Positions 10,388 through 19,795 are shown, numbered from the stretch's first letter. The stretch: DNA of 64,000 nucleotides from Nitrincola lacisaponensis (GCF_000691225.1 NZ_JMSZ01000032.1:372001-436000), one strand, 5' to 3'. Notes: generated by a model from the letters alone, not told the origin. Numbers and translations are program-made.

Positions 10388-10866
10388 TTTTAGTTACGGT
10401 AGGTACACAGTTAACCTTTGATCGTTTGATTAAAGCGGTGGAGGCTTGGCATCATAATCACAAAGATTTTGAAATTATATATCAAGTGGGAAAAAATGGT
10501 TATAAGCCTGCATTGGGAGGGGTTTACGAATATTTAGAGGCTAAGCAAATTGATCAATTGCAAAGTAATGCACGACTTGTTATAGGGCATGCTGGAATTG
10601 GTACGATTTTATCTAGGCTCTCAATTGGGCGTCCTGTAGTTATTCTTCCTAGACAATTTGAATTCGGAGAGCATCGTAATGACCATCAGATCGCAACAGC
10701 CCGAAAGTTTTCAGGTCGATCAGGAGTGTATGTCGCCTACTCTGAATCAGAGTTGGCTAATGCTATAGATCAAGCTTTAGATAATATAACCAATGGGGGA
10801 AGTGTGGGTGATATTTCTGAACTTGAAATATCTAAGTTTATTAGGGATAACCTTGGAATTAATTAG
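10384..10866 (+). CDS. Glycosyltransferase subunit, PssE/Alg13-like
   Basis: Catalytic partner of the preceding protein, 160 residues. ILVTVGTQLTFDRLIKAVEAW at the N-terminus and the nucleotide-sugar binding stretch LVIGHAGIGTILSRLSIGRP, then EHRNDHQIATA, are typical of Alg13/MurG-type C-terminal domains. The start is a TTG that overlaps the stop of the PssD-like gene, with a G-rich ribosome site (GGGGGGAAG) just upstream, so the two subunits are coupled. The donor sugar is not predictable. Confidence 0.86.
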   Translation: MILVTVGTQLTFDRLIKAVEAWHHNHKDFEIIYQVGKNGYKPALGGVYEYLEAKQIDQLQSNARLVIGHAGIGTILSRLSIGRPVVILPRQFEFGEHRNDHQIATARKFSGRSGVYVAYSESELANAIDQALDNITNGGSVGDISELEISKFIRDNLGIN

Positions 10867-10875
10867 GAGCGACAC

Positions 10876-11817
10876 ATGAAAAACTATCCTAGCATAGATA
10901 TTTTGTTTGTCTGCTATAACTGTGGTAAGGACATATCTGTAGTTATTAAAGATATTCTAAGTAGTAGCTACCCCATTGATAAATTAAAATTTATTGTTGT
11001 GGATAATGATTCGCATGATGGCTCTATGAGCTTTGTTGAAAATATTGAGTTTCCTAATATCACTACAGTGTATACTGGAGAAAATCTGGGCTTTGGGCGT
11101 GCTTGTAATGTTGCTATACCTGAGTTGAGTGCTGATTATTTATTGCTGGTTAATCCTGATGTTAAGATTTTTAAGAACTCCATTGAGAATCTGATTAAAG
11201 CAGCACAGAAAAACCAGGAAAATATGATATATGGTGGTAGAGTGCTGGATGAGAATGGTGAGGATTCAGGTTTAAGTGCTTTTAAGGAACCGACCTTGTT
11301 AGGCTTGATAAGCTGGGCGTTTTTTATAGATATAATGAGAGAGTATTTTAATGTCAATCGCTTTGATGCTTATAACTCCAGTGAGTTAATTGATAATGCT
11401 GCTGTAGACTCAATACCAGGTTGCTTTTTTCTAATTAAAACTAGTTTATTTAAATCTTTAAATGGATTTGATGAGCGCTTTTTTATGTATAGTGAAGAAG
11501 TAGACTTGTGTAAAAGAGCAAGAGAGTGTTTTTCTGCAAAGCCAATGCTAGTGGTTGATTCGAACCTAATCCACATAGGTGGAGGAACTACTAGTGGTCT
11601 CAATAAACTCAATTTGCTTTATAAGCATCGTCTTGTGTATTATAAAAAGCATTGGAGTGGTTTAAAGTTTAATGTGGCGAGGTATATTCTGAAGTTGGCA
11701 TTTTTGATTAGACGTATTTTTTATTATTGTTTGTCAAAGCTAAATGGAAAGTATACTGATAAACATACACTCTGGAAGGAGTTGTATGATTTGCAAAAAA
11801 AATGGAATGTTATCTAA
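10876..11817 (+). CDS. Family 2 glycosyltransferase (rhamnosyltransferase-like)
   Basis: A 313-residue GT-A enzyme. It has IVVDNDSHDGS near residue 40, ENLGFGRACNVA, the donor/metal motif VNPDV, and later FMYSEEVDLCKRA with the general base region, which together match the WbbL/RfbF type often used for L-rhamnose transfer. The upstream rfb genes supply dTDP-rhamnose, which fits. Nine bases separate it from the PssE-like gene and a GGAG lies 6 bases before the ATG. The exact acceptor is unknown. Confidence 0.86.
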   Translation: MKNYPSIDILFVCYNCGKDISVVIKDILSSSYPIDKLKFIVVDNDSHDGSMSFVENIEFPNITTVYTGENLGFGRACNVAIPELSADYLLLVNPDVKIFKNSIENLIKAAQKNQENMIYGGRVLDENGEDSGLSAFKEPTLLGLISWAFFIDIMREYFNVNRFDAYNSSELIDNAAVDSIPGCFFLIKTSLFKSLNGFDERFFMYSEEVDLCKRARECFSAKPMLVVDSNLIHIGGGTTSGLNKLNLLYKHRLVYYKKHWSGLKFNVARYILKLAFLIRRIFYYCLSKLNGKYTDKHTLWKELYDLQKKWNVI

Positions 11818-11831
11818 TTTGAGGTACTGTC

Positions 11832-12653
11832 GTGGCTGCTATTATCATCCCTGCGCACAATGAAGAGCGAAATATAGGTAGGCTGTTAACTCTTCTTACT
11901 GAACATGATTGGTTAAATCATTATAATATTTATGTTTGTTGTAATGGCTGCACCGATAAAACAGAGGAGATAGTTAGAAGTTTTGATGGTGTTAACGTGA
12001 TTTCAACTGAAACGCCATCGAAAATTAATGCTATTCGACTAGTTGAAAGGCTCAATATTGATTACCCAAGAATTTATATAGATTCTGATATATCGATTGA
12101 TAAAGATAGTGTTATAAAAATTGTAGACTATTTATCTGATCAAAATGAGCCTTACTTGGCAGTTCCACAACCCCACATAGATACCAGTAAGTCAGCACTT
12201 GCTGTTAAAAAATTTTATTCTGTTTGGATTCATACAACTCATTGTGTTGATGATGGTTACGGATCGTGTGTTTTTGCATTAAACGAGTCTGCAAGGAAGT
12301 TGTTCGATGAGTTCCCTGAAGTGATTTCAGATGATGGTTTTGTCCGTGGTATAGTCCCTGCTGGGAATATTTCTGTTATTGAAGGTGCAATATCTACTGT
12401 TTCGCCACCTAAAACACTCGGTGGACTCATTAAAATAAAAACAAGAAGTAAGCTTGGTAATTATGAATTGAAACAGTTGGGCTATGATATATATCAGTCT
12501 GTTTCTGGTAAGCCTAAGCATTATAAGTATGTTGGTGCTTCGTCAATGTTTGTGTATTATTTTGTGAATTTGATTTCTGCTTTTTATGCTGGCTGGAAGC
12601 TTAAAAAGCTAAAAAACTATGTTTGGCAACGTGATGATACTTCAAGGCAGTGA
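11832..12653 (+). CDS. Family 2 glycosyltransferase
   Basis: A 273-residue GT2 protein with IIIPAHNEERNIGRLL at the N-terminus, NGCTDKTEEIV, and IYIDSDISID as the DxD donor-binding motif. The C-terminal part has a hydrophobic stretch (MFVYYFVNLISAFYAGW) that may hold it at the membrane. The start is GTG 11832 with GAGG 7 bases upstream. Sugar specificity is not evident. Confidence 0.85.
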   Translation: MAAIIIPAHNEERNIGRLLTLLTEHDWLNHYNIYVCCNGCTDKTEEIVRSFDGVNVISTETPSKINAIRLVERLNIDYPRIYIDSDISIDKDSVIKIVDYLSDQNEPYLAVPQPHIDTSKSALAVKKFYSVWIHTTHCVDDGYGSCVFALNESARKLFDEFPEVISDDGFVRGIVPAGNISVIEGAISTVSPPKTLGGLIKIKTRSKLGNYELKQLGYDIYQSVSGKPKHYKYVGASSMFVYYFVNLISAFYAGWKLKKLKNYVWQRDDTSRQ

Positions 12654-12660
12654 GGCTGGT

Positions 12661-13245
12661 ATGAGTAATCTTTTTATGTTTTTTCGTGATTTAATTAAAC
12701 TTTTTATGTTTTTAATAGAACAGGCTCTGGCTCGTTTTAGAGTCTCAAGAGGTGAAAAATCCTGGATTGCAGTTTCTGCAAGACTGGATGTTTACAAAAA
12801 AATTTCTTTTAGAAATCAGCATGATTTTTGCCAGTTTAAAATCGGTAATGGATCTAGACTCGAAAGCTTTTCTGTAATCAACACTTCTATTGGCGATGTA
12901 TTAATTGGTAACAACAGTAGGGTTGGTATACGTTCAATCTTAATCGGGCCTATAACGGTTGGTGACAATTCAGGTATTAGCCAGGGCGTTTTTATTACAG
13001 GTGAAAATAGACATCACTCTGGAACTAATCTTGGCTTGGTGAAGTCTACTGAAAAGGTTGAGGTGAAACCGGTTCGCATTGGGTCGGGTGTTTGGATTGG
13101 AGCTAACTCAGTGATCTTGCCTGGAGTTGAAATTGGTGATGGGGCAGTGATCGCTGCTGGTAGTGTGGTTACTAAAAATGTTCCTGCTGGTGTTGTTTTT
13201 GGTGGTAATCCCGCTCGGTTTATAAAGGATATTAATACTGGATAA
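12661..13245 (+). CDS. Hexapeptide-repeat acyltransferase
   Basis: A 194-residue left-handed beta-helix acyltransferase. Repeats run from about residue 60 (IGNGSRLESF, IGNNSRVGIRSILIG) to the typical end VWIGANSVILPGVEIGDG and VVTKNVPAGVVFGGNPA. The His in RHHSG is a candidate catalytic residue. An N-terminal hydrophobic helix is present. I chose ATG 12661 because GAGG overlaps the stop of the previous gene 5 bases upstream; an earlier ATG at 12619 lies inside that gene. Probably O- or N-acetylates a sugar of the repeat unit. Confidence 0.86.
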   Translation: MSNLFMFFRDLIKLFMFLIEQALARFRVSRGEKSWIAVSARLDVYKKISFRNQHDFCQFKIGNGSRLESFSVINTSIGDVLIGNNSRVGIRSILIGPITVGDNSGISQGVFITGENRHHSGTNLGLVKSTEKVEVKPVRIGSGVWIGANSVILPGVEIGDGAVIAAGSVVTKNVPAGVVFGGNPARFIKDINTG

Positions 13246-13257
13246 TGGGAGTGTATA

Positions 13258-14493
13258 ATGCGTTTTATATTAAGTATTGTTCTTACTATTTTGGCGTTTG
13301 ATGTTTTTTCTAATGATATAATATATGTTTCGGGTGAGCAGGAATCATTAGTTATTAGAAATATTAAGTCAAATGCTACTTATGTTTTGGGTGAGGGGTT
13401 TTCAGGTAACGTTCAAGTTTTGAACTCTGGTAGTGATAACACTCAAATTAATATCAAATCTGAAAATTATGTATTCCCCTCTAAAATAGTATCTTTGGTT
13501 ATCAATGGCTCGCAAAATATAGCTTTTGAACATGTTATTTTTGATTATAATTTCAACGATGATGATAAAATTTATTATCGGCCATTTAGAGTTATGTCAA
13601 GTGTAGGTGTTAGCATTAGTGATAGTGTCTTTGATGGCGATTTGGCTAGAAATGTAAGTGATGTAGATGATGGTTATGGCTATGCTGTTGGTCTCTCTGT
13701 ACGAGGGTCTAGTGATATCACTATCACAGACACCTCGTTTTTTGATTTTCACGTAGGCGCTGTCTTTAGTAGTACAAATAATATCGTATTTCACCGGAAT
13801 AGACTAGAACGAATCCGGATGGATGGATTAACCTTTGCCCAGGTTTCAGATGTTGAAATTACAGAAAATATAATTAAAAATTTTAATAGATCAATTGAAT
13901 CATCTGACCATGCTGACATGATCCAGTTTTGGACACAGAGAACAACAGAACCATCTAAAAACATTCTGATAGCGAAAAATATTCTTGATTCATCTGAAGG
14001 ATGGTATACACATTCAATATTTATGAGAAACGAGTTGGTTGATACAGGTAGAGCTGATTATGAAATGTTTTATCGTAATATAAATATAATTGACAACGTT
14101 GTTATAAATGCACATATTCACGGTATATATGTTGGTGCAACTGATGGTTTAAATATCTCTAATAATACTGTTGTAAGAAATCCAGCGTCTCAAGGTGTTA
14201 GAGATAATTTGAATTTATGGACTCCACGGATTTCTGTTTATCCTGAATCTTTAAATGTTGAAATTGAAAGAAATATGGTTTCTTCTATAAATGGGTTTGA
14301 TGGACAGCTAACGTGGACTCTTTTAGATAATCTAATTGTCTCCGATGGGTTACGTGGATTGGATAATTACTCTGAATTTTTTTCTGGCGACTTCTCTAGC
14401 CAAGGTCTAAGAGTTTTTGAAGATTTTTACTATAAGCCAGATAGCTATCCTGTTCTGAATGATATTGGTTCGTCTCTATTAATATCTGATTGA
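13258..14493 (+). CDS. Exported right-handed beta-helix protein (pectate-lyase-like fold)
   Basis: A 411-residue protein with a signal peptide (MRFILSIVLTILAF, cut near residue 18). The rest is many short repeats of the form 'N-x-I-x-I-x-x-N-x-V/I' (for example NINIIDNVVINA, GLNISNNTVVRN), the signature of a parallel beta-helix as in pectate lyases, alginate epimerases and NosD-like proteins. Last gene of the operon, 12 bp after the acyltransferase. A lyase or epimerase acting on the nascent polymer in the periplasm is the best guess; I could not place catalytic residues. Confidence 0.78.
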   Translation: MRFILSIVLTILAFDVFSNDIIYVSGEQESLVIRNIKSNATYVLGEGFSGNVQVLNSGSDNTQINIKSENYVFPSKIVSLVINGSQNIAFEHVIFDYNFNDDDKIYYRPFRVMSSVGVSISDSVFDGDLARNVSDVDDGYGYAVGLSVRGSSDITITDTSFFDFHVGAVFSSTNNIVFHRNRLERIRMDGLTFAQVSDVEITENIIKNFNRSIESSDHADMIQFWTQRTTEPSKNILIAKNILDSSEGWYTHSIFMRNELVDTGRADYEMFYRNINIIDNVVINAHIHGIYVGATDGLNISNNTVVRNPASQGVRDNLNLWTPRISVYPESLNVEIERNMVSSINGFDGQLTWTLLDNLIVSDGLRGLDNYSEFFSGDFSSQGLRVFEDFYYKPDSYPVLNDIGSSLLISD

Positions 14494-14547
14494 TTTTTGG
14501 TTTTATAAGATTGGGCTGGTTTCATGTTTTTTTGAATCCAGTCTTTT
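14494..14547. terminator. Possible bidirectional terminator between convergent genes
   Basis: Short convergent gap between the beta-helix gene and the acyltransferase gene. It contains an imperfect CTGG/CCAG inverted repeat with a long T-rich loop, followed on the plus strand by a run of six T. Stem quality is poor, so this is a weak call. Confidence 0.3.
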
Positions 14548-15666
14548 TTAATTGATGATTGATGTTTCTTTTGCTTTTTTAAGCCTGCCGTTAAAGACAA
14601 GCAAGGCAAGGTTGGATTTTTTTATCAAGTAAATATGTGCCATTATACATATTGATATAGTGATAACTGATATGGTTACGTAGTCTAATATGTTCATTTC
14701 GAATGGCTTTGTTAATAGTGTTGCCAATATATATATAACAATGAAATGAAATATGTATACAGTATATATTGACTCTGATAATAAAGTTGTTGCTTTGTTT
14801 TTTATATTTAAAAATTTATAGCCTAAGTCCAGCATGAAAAAGCAAATCCAAGTCCTGGCACATATTAGCGTAATGAGTGATAGAGTGCTATTTTGTGTGT
14901 ACATGTGGTTGAATATAATGTATGTGAATATTATTATGAACCCAAGGACATAGTTTGTTTTTCTTAAATTTATGAATAAGGTTTTGCAGTAGAATATTAT
15001 CATTCCGGTTATGTAGAATGGGATGTATTGAAATGTAATTCGGATAATCCAAGGAAGATTTCCTGTAAAACTCTCAATGCACTTAAATATGATTATAGTG
15101 AAGATTGATGTAATTATTATGAAGGATATGGTTATTGCGTGTATATTTCTTAGCACAGCTGGTCGATCTAAGATATAGCTTTGGACTTTTGATGAGGTTT
15201 TTTTAATTATATCTTTGATTAATGTGGCCATTAATACATAAAAAATTAGTGAAAAAAGAAACCACAAGTGCAGGTGCCAAACTATAATGATGTCTTTGAA
15301 TCTTTGCTCCTCGTTTAGGCTGTAGACTGAAATGGCTCGGTCAAATGATGGGTTGCCATCAATGTACTGATGCATTAGTAAAAATGTAATTGGGTTTAAT
15401 ATAAGAATGCCAGCAGCGAGTGGTATTGTTAGATTTGCTAGCCTGCTTTTTAAAAAGTCAAGGTTGCTTTTTTTGCTCAGAAGCAATGCTCCTAAATATC
15501 CGGAAATTAGAAAAAATAGTGCCATTCTAAATAGATTAGAAACTTCTGCTATTTGATCCAAAAATCCAAAGTTGTCTAGTTTTGAAGTGTGAACAAAAAC
15601 ACCCAGTAGCATGGCAATCCAACGAAGATTGTCTAAATAATGCTCTCTGTTCTGTGTGTTAATCAT
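14548..15666 (-). CDS. Integral membrane acyltransferase (acyltransferase family 3, OafA-like)
   Basis: A 372-residue membrane protein with about ten hydrophobic segments. The N-terminus YLDNLRWIAMLLGVFVHTSK matches the family-3 acyltransferase pattern (LRxxAxxxVxxxH), with the His as probable catalytic residue. Such enzymes O-acylate polysaccharides or glucans at the inner membrane. I chose ATG 15666, which has GGGA 5 bases upstream, over an in-frame TTG at 15705. It faces the polysaccharide operon tail-to-tail and shares its AT-rich composition, so it likely modifies the same polymer. Confidence 0.82.
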   Translation of the reverse strand: MINTQNREHYLDNLRWIAMLLGVFVHTSKLDNFGFLDQIAEVSNLFRMALFFLISGYLGALLLSKKSNLDFLKSRLANLTIPLAAGILILNPITFLLMHQYIDGNPSFDRAISVYSLNEEQRFKDIIIVWHLHLWFLFSLIFYVLMATLIKDIIKKTSSKVQSYILDRPAVLRNIHAITISFIIITSIFTIIIFKCIESFTGNLPWIIRITFQYIPFYITGMIIFYCKTLFINLRKTNYVLGFIIIFTYIIFNHMYTQNSTLSLITLICARTWICFFMLDLGYKFLNIKNKATTLLSESIYTVYIFHFIVIYILATLLTKPFEMNILDYVTISVITISICIMAHIYLIKKSNLALLVFNGRLKKAKETSIIN

Positions 15667-15726
15667 TCCTGTCCCACTTTTAGATTCTGCTTTTAAATTA
15701 ATCAAATTTTGCTGAAAGAATCGTTT

Positions 15727-17004
15727 TTAACGTCCTATCCCATAATAAATAAACCCAAAGCTTTCCATCAGCTCTTTATCCATGATGTTACGCCCGTCGA
15801 TAATCACTGGGCTTTTCATGAGTTCCAGCATCTCGTAGTAGTCGGGTGACCAGTATTCATTCCATTCGGTCAAAATAATTAGTGCATCGGCGTCTTTCAG
15901 TGCATCAGTGGCTTTATCGTAGTAAGCGATCTGTCCATTCACGGGGAATTGTCGCGAGAAGTTCAAGATGGCTTGCGGATCATGTGCTTGTATCTGGCAG
16001 CCTTGTGCCAACAGAGTTTTGATCACCTGTAAGCTGGGGGCATTTTGTATGCTGGCGGTGTTGGGTTTGAAGGATAAGCCCCATACGGCGATCTTGCGGT
16101 GTTTAACATCGGTTTTATAGTGCTGCCAGAGTTTGCGGAAGGGCAGTACTTTCTGTTTTTCGTTTTCTTCCAGCAGTGTATTCAGAATGATCGAGTTACG
16201 GTTGGTACTCAGCAACTCTGCCATGTTTTGAATGGATTTGGAGAAGTGTGCGCCCCCGAAACCACAGCCAGGTGAAAGGTAATGTTTACCGATACGGGGG
16301 TCACTACCCATGCCGGATATGATGGTGTCGATATCGATACTCAGTTGGTCGGCCAGGTTAGCCAGTTCGTTGATATAGCCCAGTCGCAGGGCGAGCATGC
16401 CGTTGACAGCGAACTTCATGAACTCGGCTTCACGGCGTTTGACGATCAGCAGTTGTTCCAGTTGGCGGCTGAAAGGCTTGTAGAGGGCCTTGATCTGCGT
16501 ATTGGCTTCATTGCTTTGGCAGCCGATGACCAGGGTCTTGGCTTTGATGAAGTTGTCATAGGCGGTGCCTTCAGACAGTTGGTCTGGAATATACGCGATG
16601 GCTTGCTGTTTGTTGCTGTCGAGCAGTTCTGCCAGTTGGTCGGTTGCGCCCAGGCCAAAGGTGGAGTAGTTGATGACTATCAGCTGTTGTTGGGTTTGAT
16701 GATTCACAGCACGAATAATGTCTTTGGCCAGTTCAAATTGATCCGGATTAAGGGCTAGAATTTGAACCGGACAGTTCAGCGCATCTGCAGGGCTACCAAA
16801 CACCAGGTTTCCCTGGTGGTACTGTGCTTTTACGTGGGTTAGCAGTCCCGGCTCGTTGAACAGGATGGTGTTGGCGTCTGACTGTTCACTCAAGCTCTGC
16901 TGTCGATTGATGTCCTGATTGACGTGTACCTGATTGCCAAATTCAGCGAAGGCGGTCGCGGCGGTCCAGCCGATCAGTTCATTTCCCCATACTGCAATTT
17001 TCAT
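15727..17004 (-). CDS. UDP-glucose/GDP-mannose dehydrogenase homologue, catalytic residues lost
   Basis: A 425-residue protein alignable end to end with UDP-glucose 6-dehydrogenases: EFMKFAVNGMLALRLGYINE holds the conserved Lys and Asn, SDPRIGKHYLSPGCGFGG precedes the active site, WGLSFKPNT and the closing IIDGRNI are present. The active-site GGxCxPKD reads GGAHFSKS, so the catalytic Cys is His and the Asp is Ser. The dinucleotide motif GxGxxG reads GNELIG, and EFLxEG reads DQLSEG. It is intact and in line with pgi and galE, so it is not an obvious pseudogene. Either it is a pseudoenzyme or it has changed chemistry; I would not call it ugd. Confidence 0.85.
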   Translation of the reverse strand: MKIAVWGNELIGWTAATAFAEFGNQVHVNQDINRQQSLSEQSDANTILFNEPGLLTHVKAQYHQGNLVFGSPADALNCPVQILALNPDQFELAKDIIRAVNHQTQQQLIVINYSTFGLGATDQLAELLDSNKQQAIAYIPDQLSEGTAYDNFIKAKTLVIGCQSNEANTQIKALYKPFSRQLEQLLIVKRREAEFMKFAVNGMLALRLGYINELANLADQLSIDIDTIISGMGSDPRIGKHYLSPGCGFGGAHFSKSIQNMAELLSTNRNSIILNTLLEENEKQKVLPFRKLWQHYKTDVKHRKIAVWGLSFKPNTASIQNAPSLQVIKTLLAQGCQIQAHDPQAILNFSRQFPVNGQIAYYDKATDALKDADALIILTEWNEYWSPDYYEMLELMKSPVIIDGRNIMDKELMESFGFIYYGIGR

Positions 17005-17030
17005 ACTGCCCTCCAGGCGGTTGTTGCTGC

Positions 17031-18668
17031 TCAGCGCTTGGTATTAATGTGATGAATCAGGCCCCGTGTGGAGCTGTCCAGGGATGGATTATCTGCTTCG
17101 CCGGTCAGGGCAGGCAACAGTCCAGTGGCAATGGTTTTACCCAGTTCAACGCCCCACTGATCAAAGGGGTTGATATTCCAGATGACGGATTGAACGAAGA
17201 CCTTGTGTTCATAGAGCGCGATAAGCATGCCAAAGGTGTGTGGCGTCAGTTTGTCGAGCAACAGGGTGGTGCAGGGCTGGTTGCCACGGTAGCGCTTGTA
17301 AGCGGGGGCTTTGTCTGCGCCTTCTATCACTGTGTCGCCCAGCGCCAGGATCTGTGACTGGGCCAGACAGTTGGACAGGTTAAGCTGATGTTGACGCTTG
17401 AGATCGATGTTATTGGGACCTTCATAACGCACGGCACAGGTGATGAAGTCACACATCACCGGTATGGTGCCCTGATGCAGTAATTGATAAAAAGCATGCT
17501 GGGCGTTGGTACCGATCTCTCCCCAGAGTACCGGACAGGTGTTGTAACCGACCAGTTCGTGGCTACGGGTGGTGTTTTTACCGTTACTTTCCATTTCCAG
17601 CTGCTCCAGATAACTGGGCAGGTGGCTCAGGCGGCCATCGTAGGGCAGGATGGCATGTGCGGTAATCCCCAGGAAATTGATATTCCAGATACCGGTCAGG
17701 GCCAGCAGTACTGGCAAGTTATGTTCGAAGGGGGTGTCGCGGAAATGGCTGTCCATCACATGTGCGCCGGCCAGCATTTCGCGAAAGCCGGACATGCCAA
17801 TACGCAGTGCAATGGGTAAGCCGATTGTGGACCACATGGAGTAACGTCCTCCGGTCCAGTCCCAGAAGTACAGGTGGTTGCTCTCCGGGATGCCCCAGTC
17901 AATCATACGCTGCGGCGTTGCGGATACGCCGATAAAGTGGCGTGCCAGAATCAGTGCTTCATCTGTTCCTTCGTACTGGTACGCGCGCTTGAGCCATTCT
18001 TTGGCGGTTTCTGCGTTAGCCAGTGTGTCGATGGTGGTGAAGGATTTGGATGAAATCACAAACAGGGTGCGTGTCGGGTCCAGCTTGTCCAGCAGGCTGG
18101 AGATATGGCTGCCATCCATGGACGACACAAAATGTAATTCAATGTCACGGCTGTTGGTTGTGGTGAATTCGCCGAGGGCTTTGCAGGCCATGAAGGGCCC
18201 GAGGTCTGAACCACCGACGCCGATGTTGACGATGGTGTCGATCGGGTCACCGGTGCAGCCCAGCCATTGACCGGCATGAATCTGGTTAACCAGGCGTTCC
18301 ATGCGTGCCAGGTTTTCATGTACCTGGTCAATGATATTGACGCCATCGACCTCCAGTGTCTGATCTACCGGTGTGCGCAAGGCCGTATGCAGTGCCGGAC
18401 GGTTTTCGGATTCGTTGATTTTTTCACCGGTGAGCAGGTCGTTGATCCACTGATCGAGCTGTTTTTCACGTGCCAGGGCGCAGAGCAGGTTCAGTGTTTC
18501 ACTTGTAATGCGTTGTTTGGACAGATCGAGCATCAGGCCGGGCAGGGAGTAGCTGAAATCTTCAAAACGGTTCGGGTTTTGTTTGAACATCGAAGCGATA
18601 TGCGCCTTCCCCAGTGTGGTGGCGTGTTCGTAGAGATCTGTGCCTGCTTCGGTTGCAAATACGTTCAT
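17031..18668 (-). CDS. pgi: Glucose-6-phosphate isomerase
   Basis: Interconverts glucose-6-P and fructose-6-P. The 545-residue protein has GVGGSDLGPFMACKAL, VISSKSFTTIDTL, the signature DWTGGRYSMWSTIGLP, and FDQWGVELGK near the C-terminus, all in normal positions and at normal length. It stands between galE and the dehydrogenase homologue on the minus strand; together with pgm these feed UDP-glucose and UDP-galactose to polysaccharide synthesis. Confidence 0.97.
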   Translation of the reverse strand: MNVFATEAGTDLYEHATTLGKAHIASMFKQNPNRFEDFSYSLPGLMLDLSKQRITSETLNLLCALAREKQLDQWINDLLTGEKINESENRPALHTALRTPVDQTLEVDGVNIIDQVHENLARMERLVNQIHAGQWLGCTGDPIDTIVNIGVGGSDLGPFMACKALGEFTTTNSRDIELHFVSSMDGSHISSLLDKLDPTRTLFVISSKSFTTIDTLANAETAKEWLKRAYQYEGTDEALILARHFIGVSATPQRMIDWGIPESNHLYFWDWTGGRYSMWSTIGLPIALRIGMSGFREMLAGAHVMDSHFRDTPFEHNLPVLLALTGIWNINFLGITAHAILPYDGRLSHLPSYLEQLEMESNGKNTTRSHELVGYNTCPVLWGEIGTNAQHAFYQLLHQGTIPVMCDFITCAVRYEGPNNIDLKRQHQLNLSNCLAQSQILALGDTVIEGADKAPAYKRYRGNQPCTTLLLDKLTPHTFGMLIALYEHKVFVQSVIWNINPFDQWGVELGKTIATGLLPALTGEADNPSLDSSTRGLIHHINTKR

Positions 18669-18778
18669 GCTTGTTACAACTCCCTTGGTGATGGTCCGTC
18701 ACATTTATTGCAGTGCAGCAATCTGCATTCTACTGCGTTCCTCGGCTGAGGACTAGTCATTTGTAAACGCTTGTTTTA

Positions 18779-19795
18779 TCAGTTAAAGCCTTGTGGATTG
18801 AGCGTTTGCCAGCGCCAGGTATCTTCCAGCATCTGTTTGAGGGGGCGCTTGGCAGTCCAGCCAAGTTCTATGTTTGCTTTGCTGGCATCGGCCCAGAAGG
18901 CGGGCAGATCTCCCGCGCGTCGAGCTGCCATGCGATAGGGCAGTGATTGTTGTATGACCTGTTCGAAGGTTTTTAGCATCGACAGGACGGATACGGGTTG
19001 TCCCGTTCCCAGATTGTATATATGCACGCCTGGTGCGCCCAGTTTCTGCATTGATTGCAGATGGCCCTGTGCCAAATCAACGACATGCAGGTAGTCTCGC
19101 TCACAGGTGCCATCTGTGGTGGGGTAATCATCACCAAAAATGGACAGTTCCTGTAGTCGCCCGATAGCGACCTGAGTCATGTAGGGCATCAGGTTGTTGG
19201 GGATGCCTTGCGGATCTTCGCCGATCAGCCCGGATTCGTGTGCGCCGATGGGGTTAAAATAACGCAACAGTACCACCGACCAGCGAGGGTCCGCGATTTG
19301 CAGATCGGTGAGAAGCTGTTCCACCATTGCCTTGGAAGTACCGTAAGGATTGGTAGTGGTGCCTCTTGGCAGGGTTTCGACATAGGGTACAGGGGCTTCC
19401 TCGCCATACACGGTGGCTGAGGAGCTAAAGATCAGCCGTCTGACCCCGGCGCGTTCCATCGCCTGGCAGAGTGTGAGTGTTCCGCAGACGTTGTTCTCAT
19501 AATAGCGCAGAGGCTGTTGAACACTCTCGCCAACGGCTTTCAGTCCGGCGAAATGAATGACGCTGTCTATCGGGTGTTGCTGAAACACCTGATCCAGGCA
19601 GGCTGCATCGCGCAGGTCGCCTTGAATAAAAACGGGTTTTTTTCCGGTGATGCTGTAGATGCGCTCCAGTACTGCTGGATTTGAGTTGCACAGGTTGTCC
19701 AGTATGACAACGGAGCAGCCTGCTTGCAGTAATTCTACGGTGGTATGTGAGCCGATATATCCTGCGCCCCCTGTCACCAATACCGTTTTAGTCAT
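18779..19795 (-). CDS. galE: UDP-glucose 4-epimerase
   Basis: Interconverts UDP-glucose and UDP-galactose. The 338-residue SDR has VTGGAGYIGSHTTVELL at its start, FSSSATVYG, YxxxK in YGTSK, and RYFNPIGAHESG, as in E. coli GalE. I chose ATG 19795: AAGGA lies 7 bases upstream and this gives the normal GalE start MTKTVLVTGG; a longer form beginning at 19834 has no ribosome site. Its promoter region is shared with the exported protein gene at 20000. Confidence 0.97.
   Translation of the reverse strand: MTKTVLVTGGAGYIGSHTTVELLQAGCSVVILDNLCNSNPAVLERIYSITGKKPVFIQGDLRDAACLDQVFQQHPIDSVIHFAGLKAVGESVQQPLRYYENNVCGTLTLCQAMERAGVRRLIFSSSATVYGEEAPVPYVETLPRGTTTNPYGTSKAMVEQLLTDLQIADPRWSVVLLRYFNPIGAHESGLIGEDPQGIPNNLMPYMTQVAIGRLQELSIFGDDYPTTDGTCERDYLHVVDLAQGHLQSMQKLGAPGVHIYNLGTGQPVSVLSMLKTFEQVIQQSLPYRMAARRAGDLPAFWADASKANIELGWTAKRPLKQMLEDTWRWQTLNPQGFN

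Larger units (their letters stand above)
6884..15666. other. AT-rich polysaccharide-assembly block
   Basis: From the end of manC to the start of the membrane acyltransferase gene the base composition drops sharply (runs of A/T, AT-ending codons, ATA and AGA codons). The flanking sugar-nucleotide genes are much more GC-rich. The block holds the polymerase, flippase, glycosyltransferase and acyltransferase genes that decide polysaccharide structure. Low GC is usual for such genes and suggests horizontal exchange of the central cassette. I judged composition by eye and did not calculate it. Confidence 0.75.
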
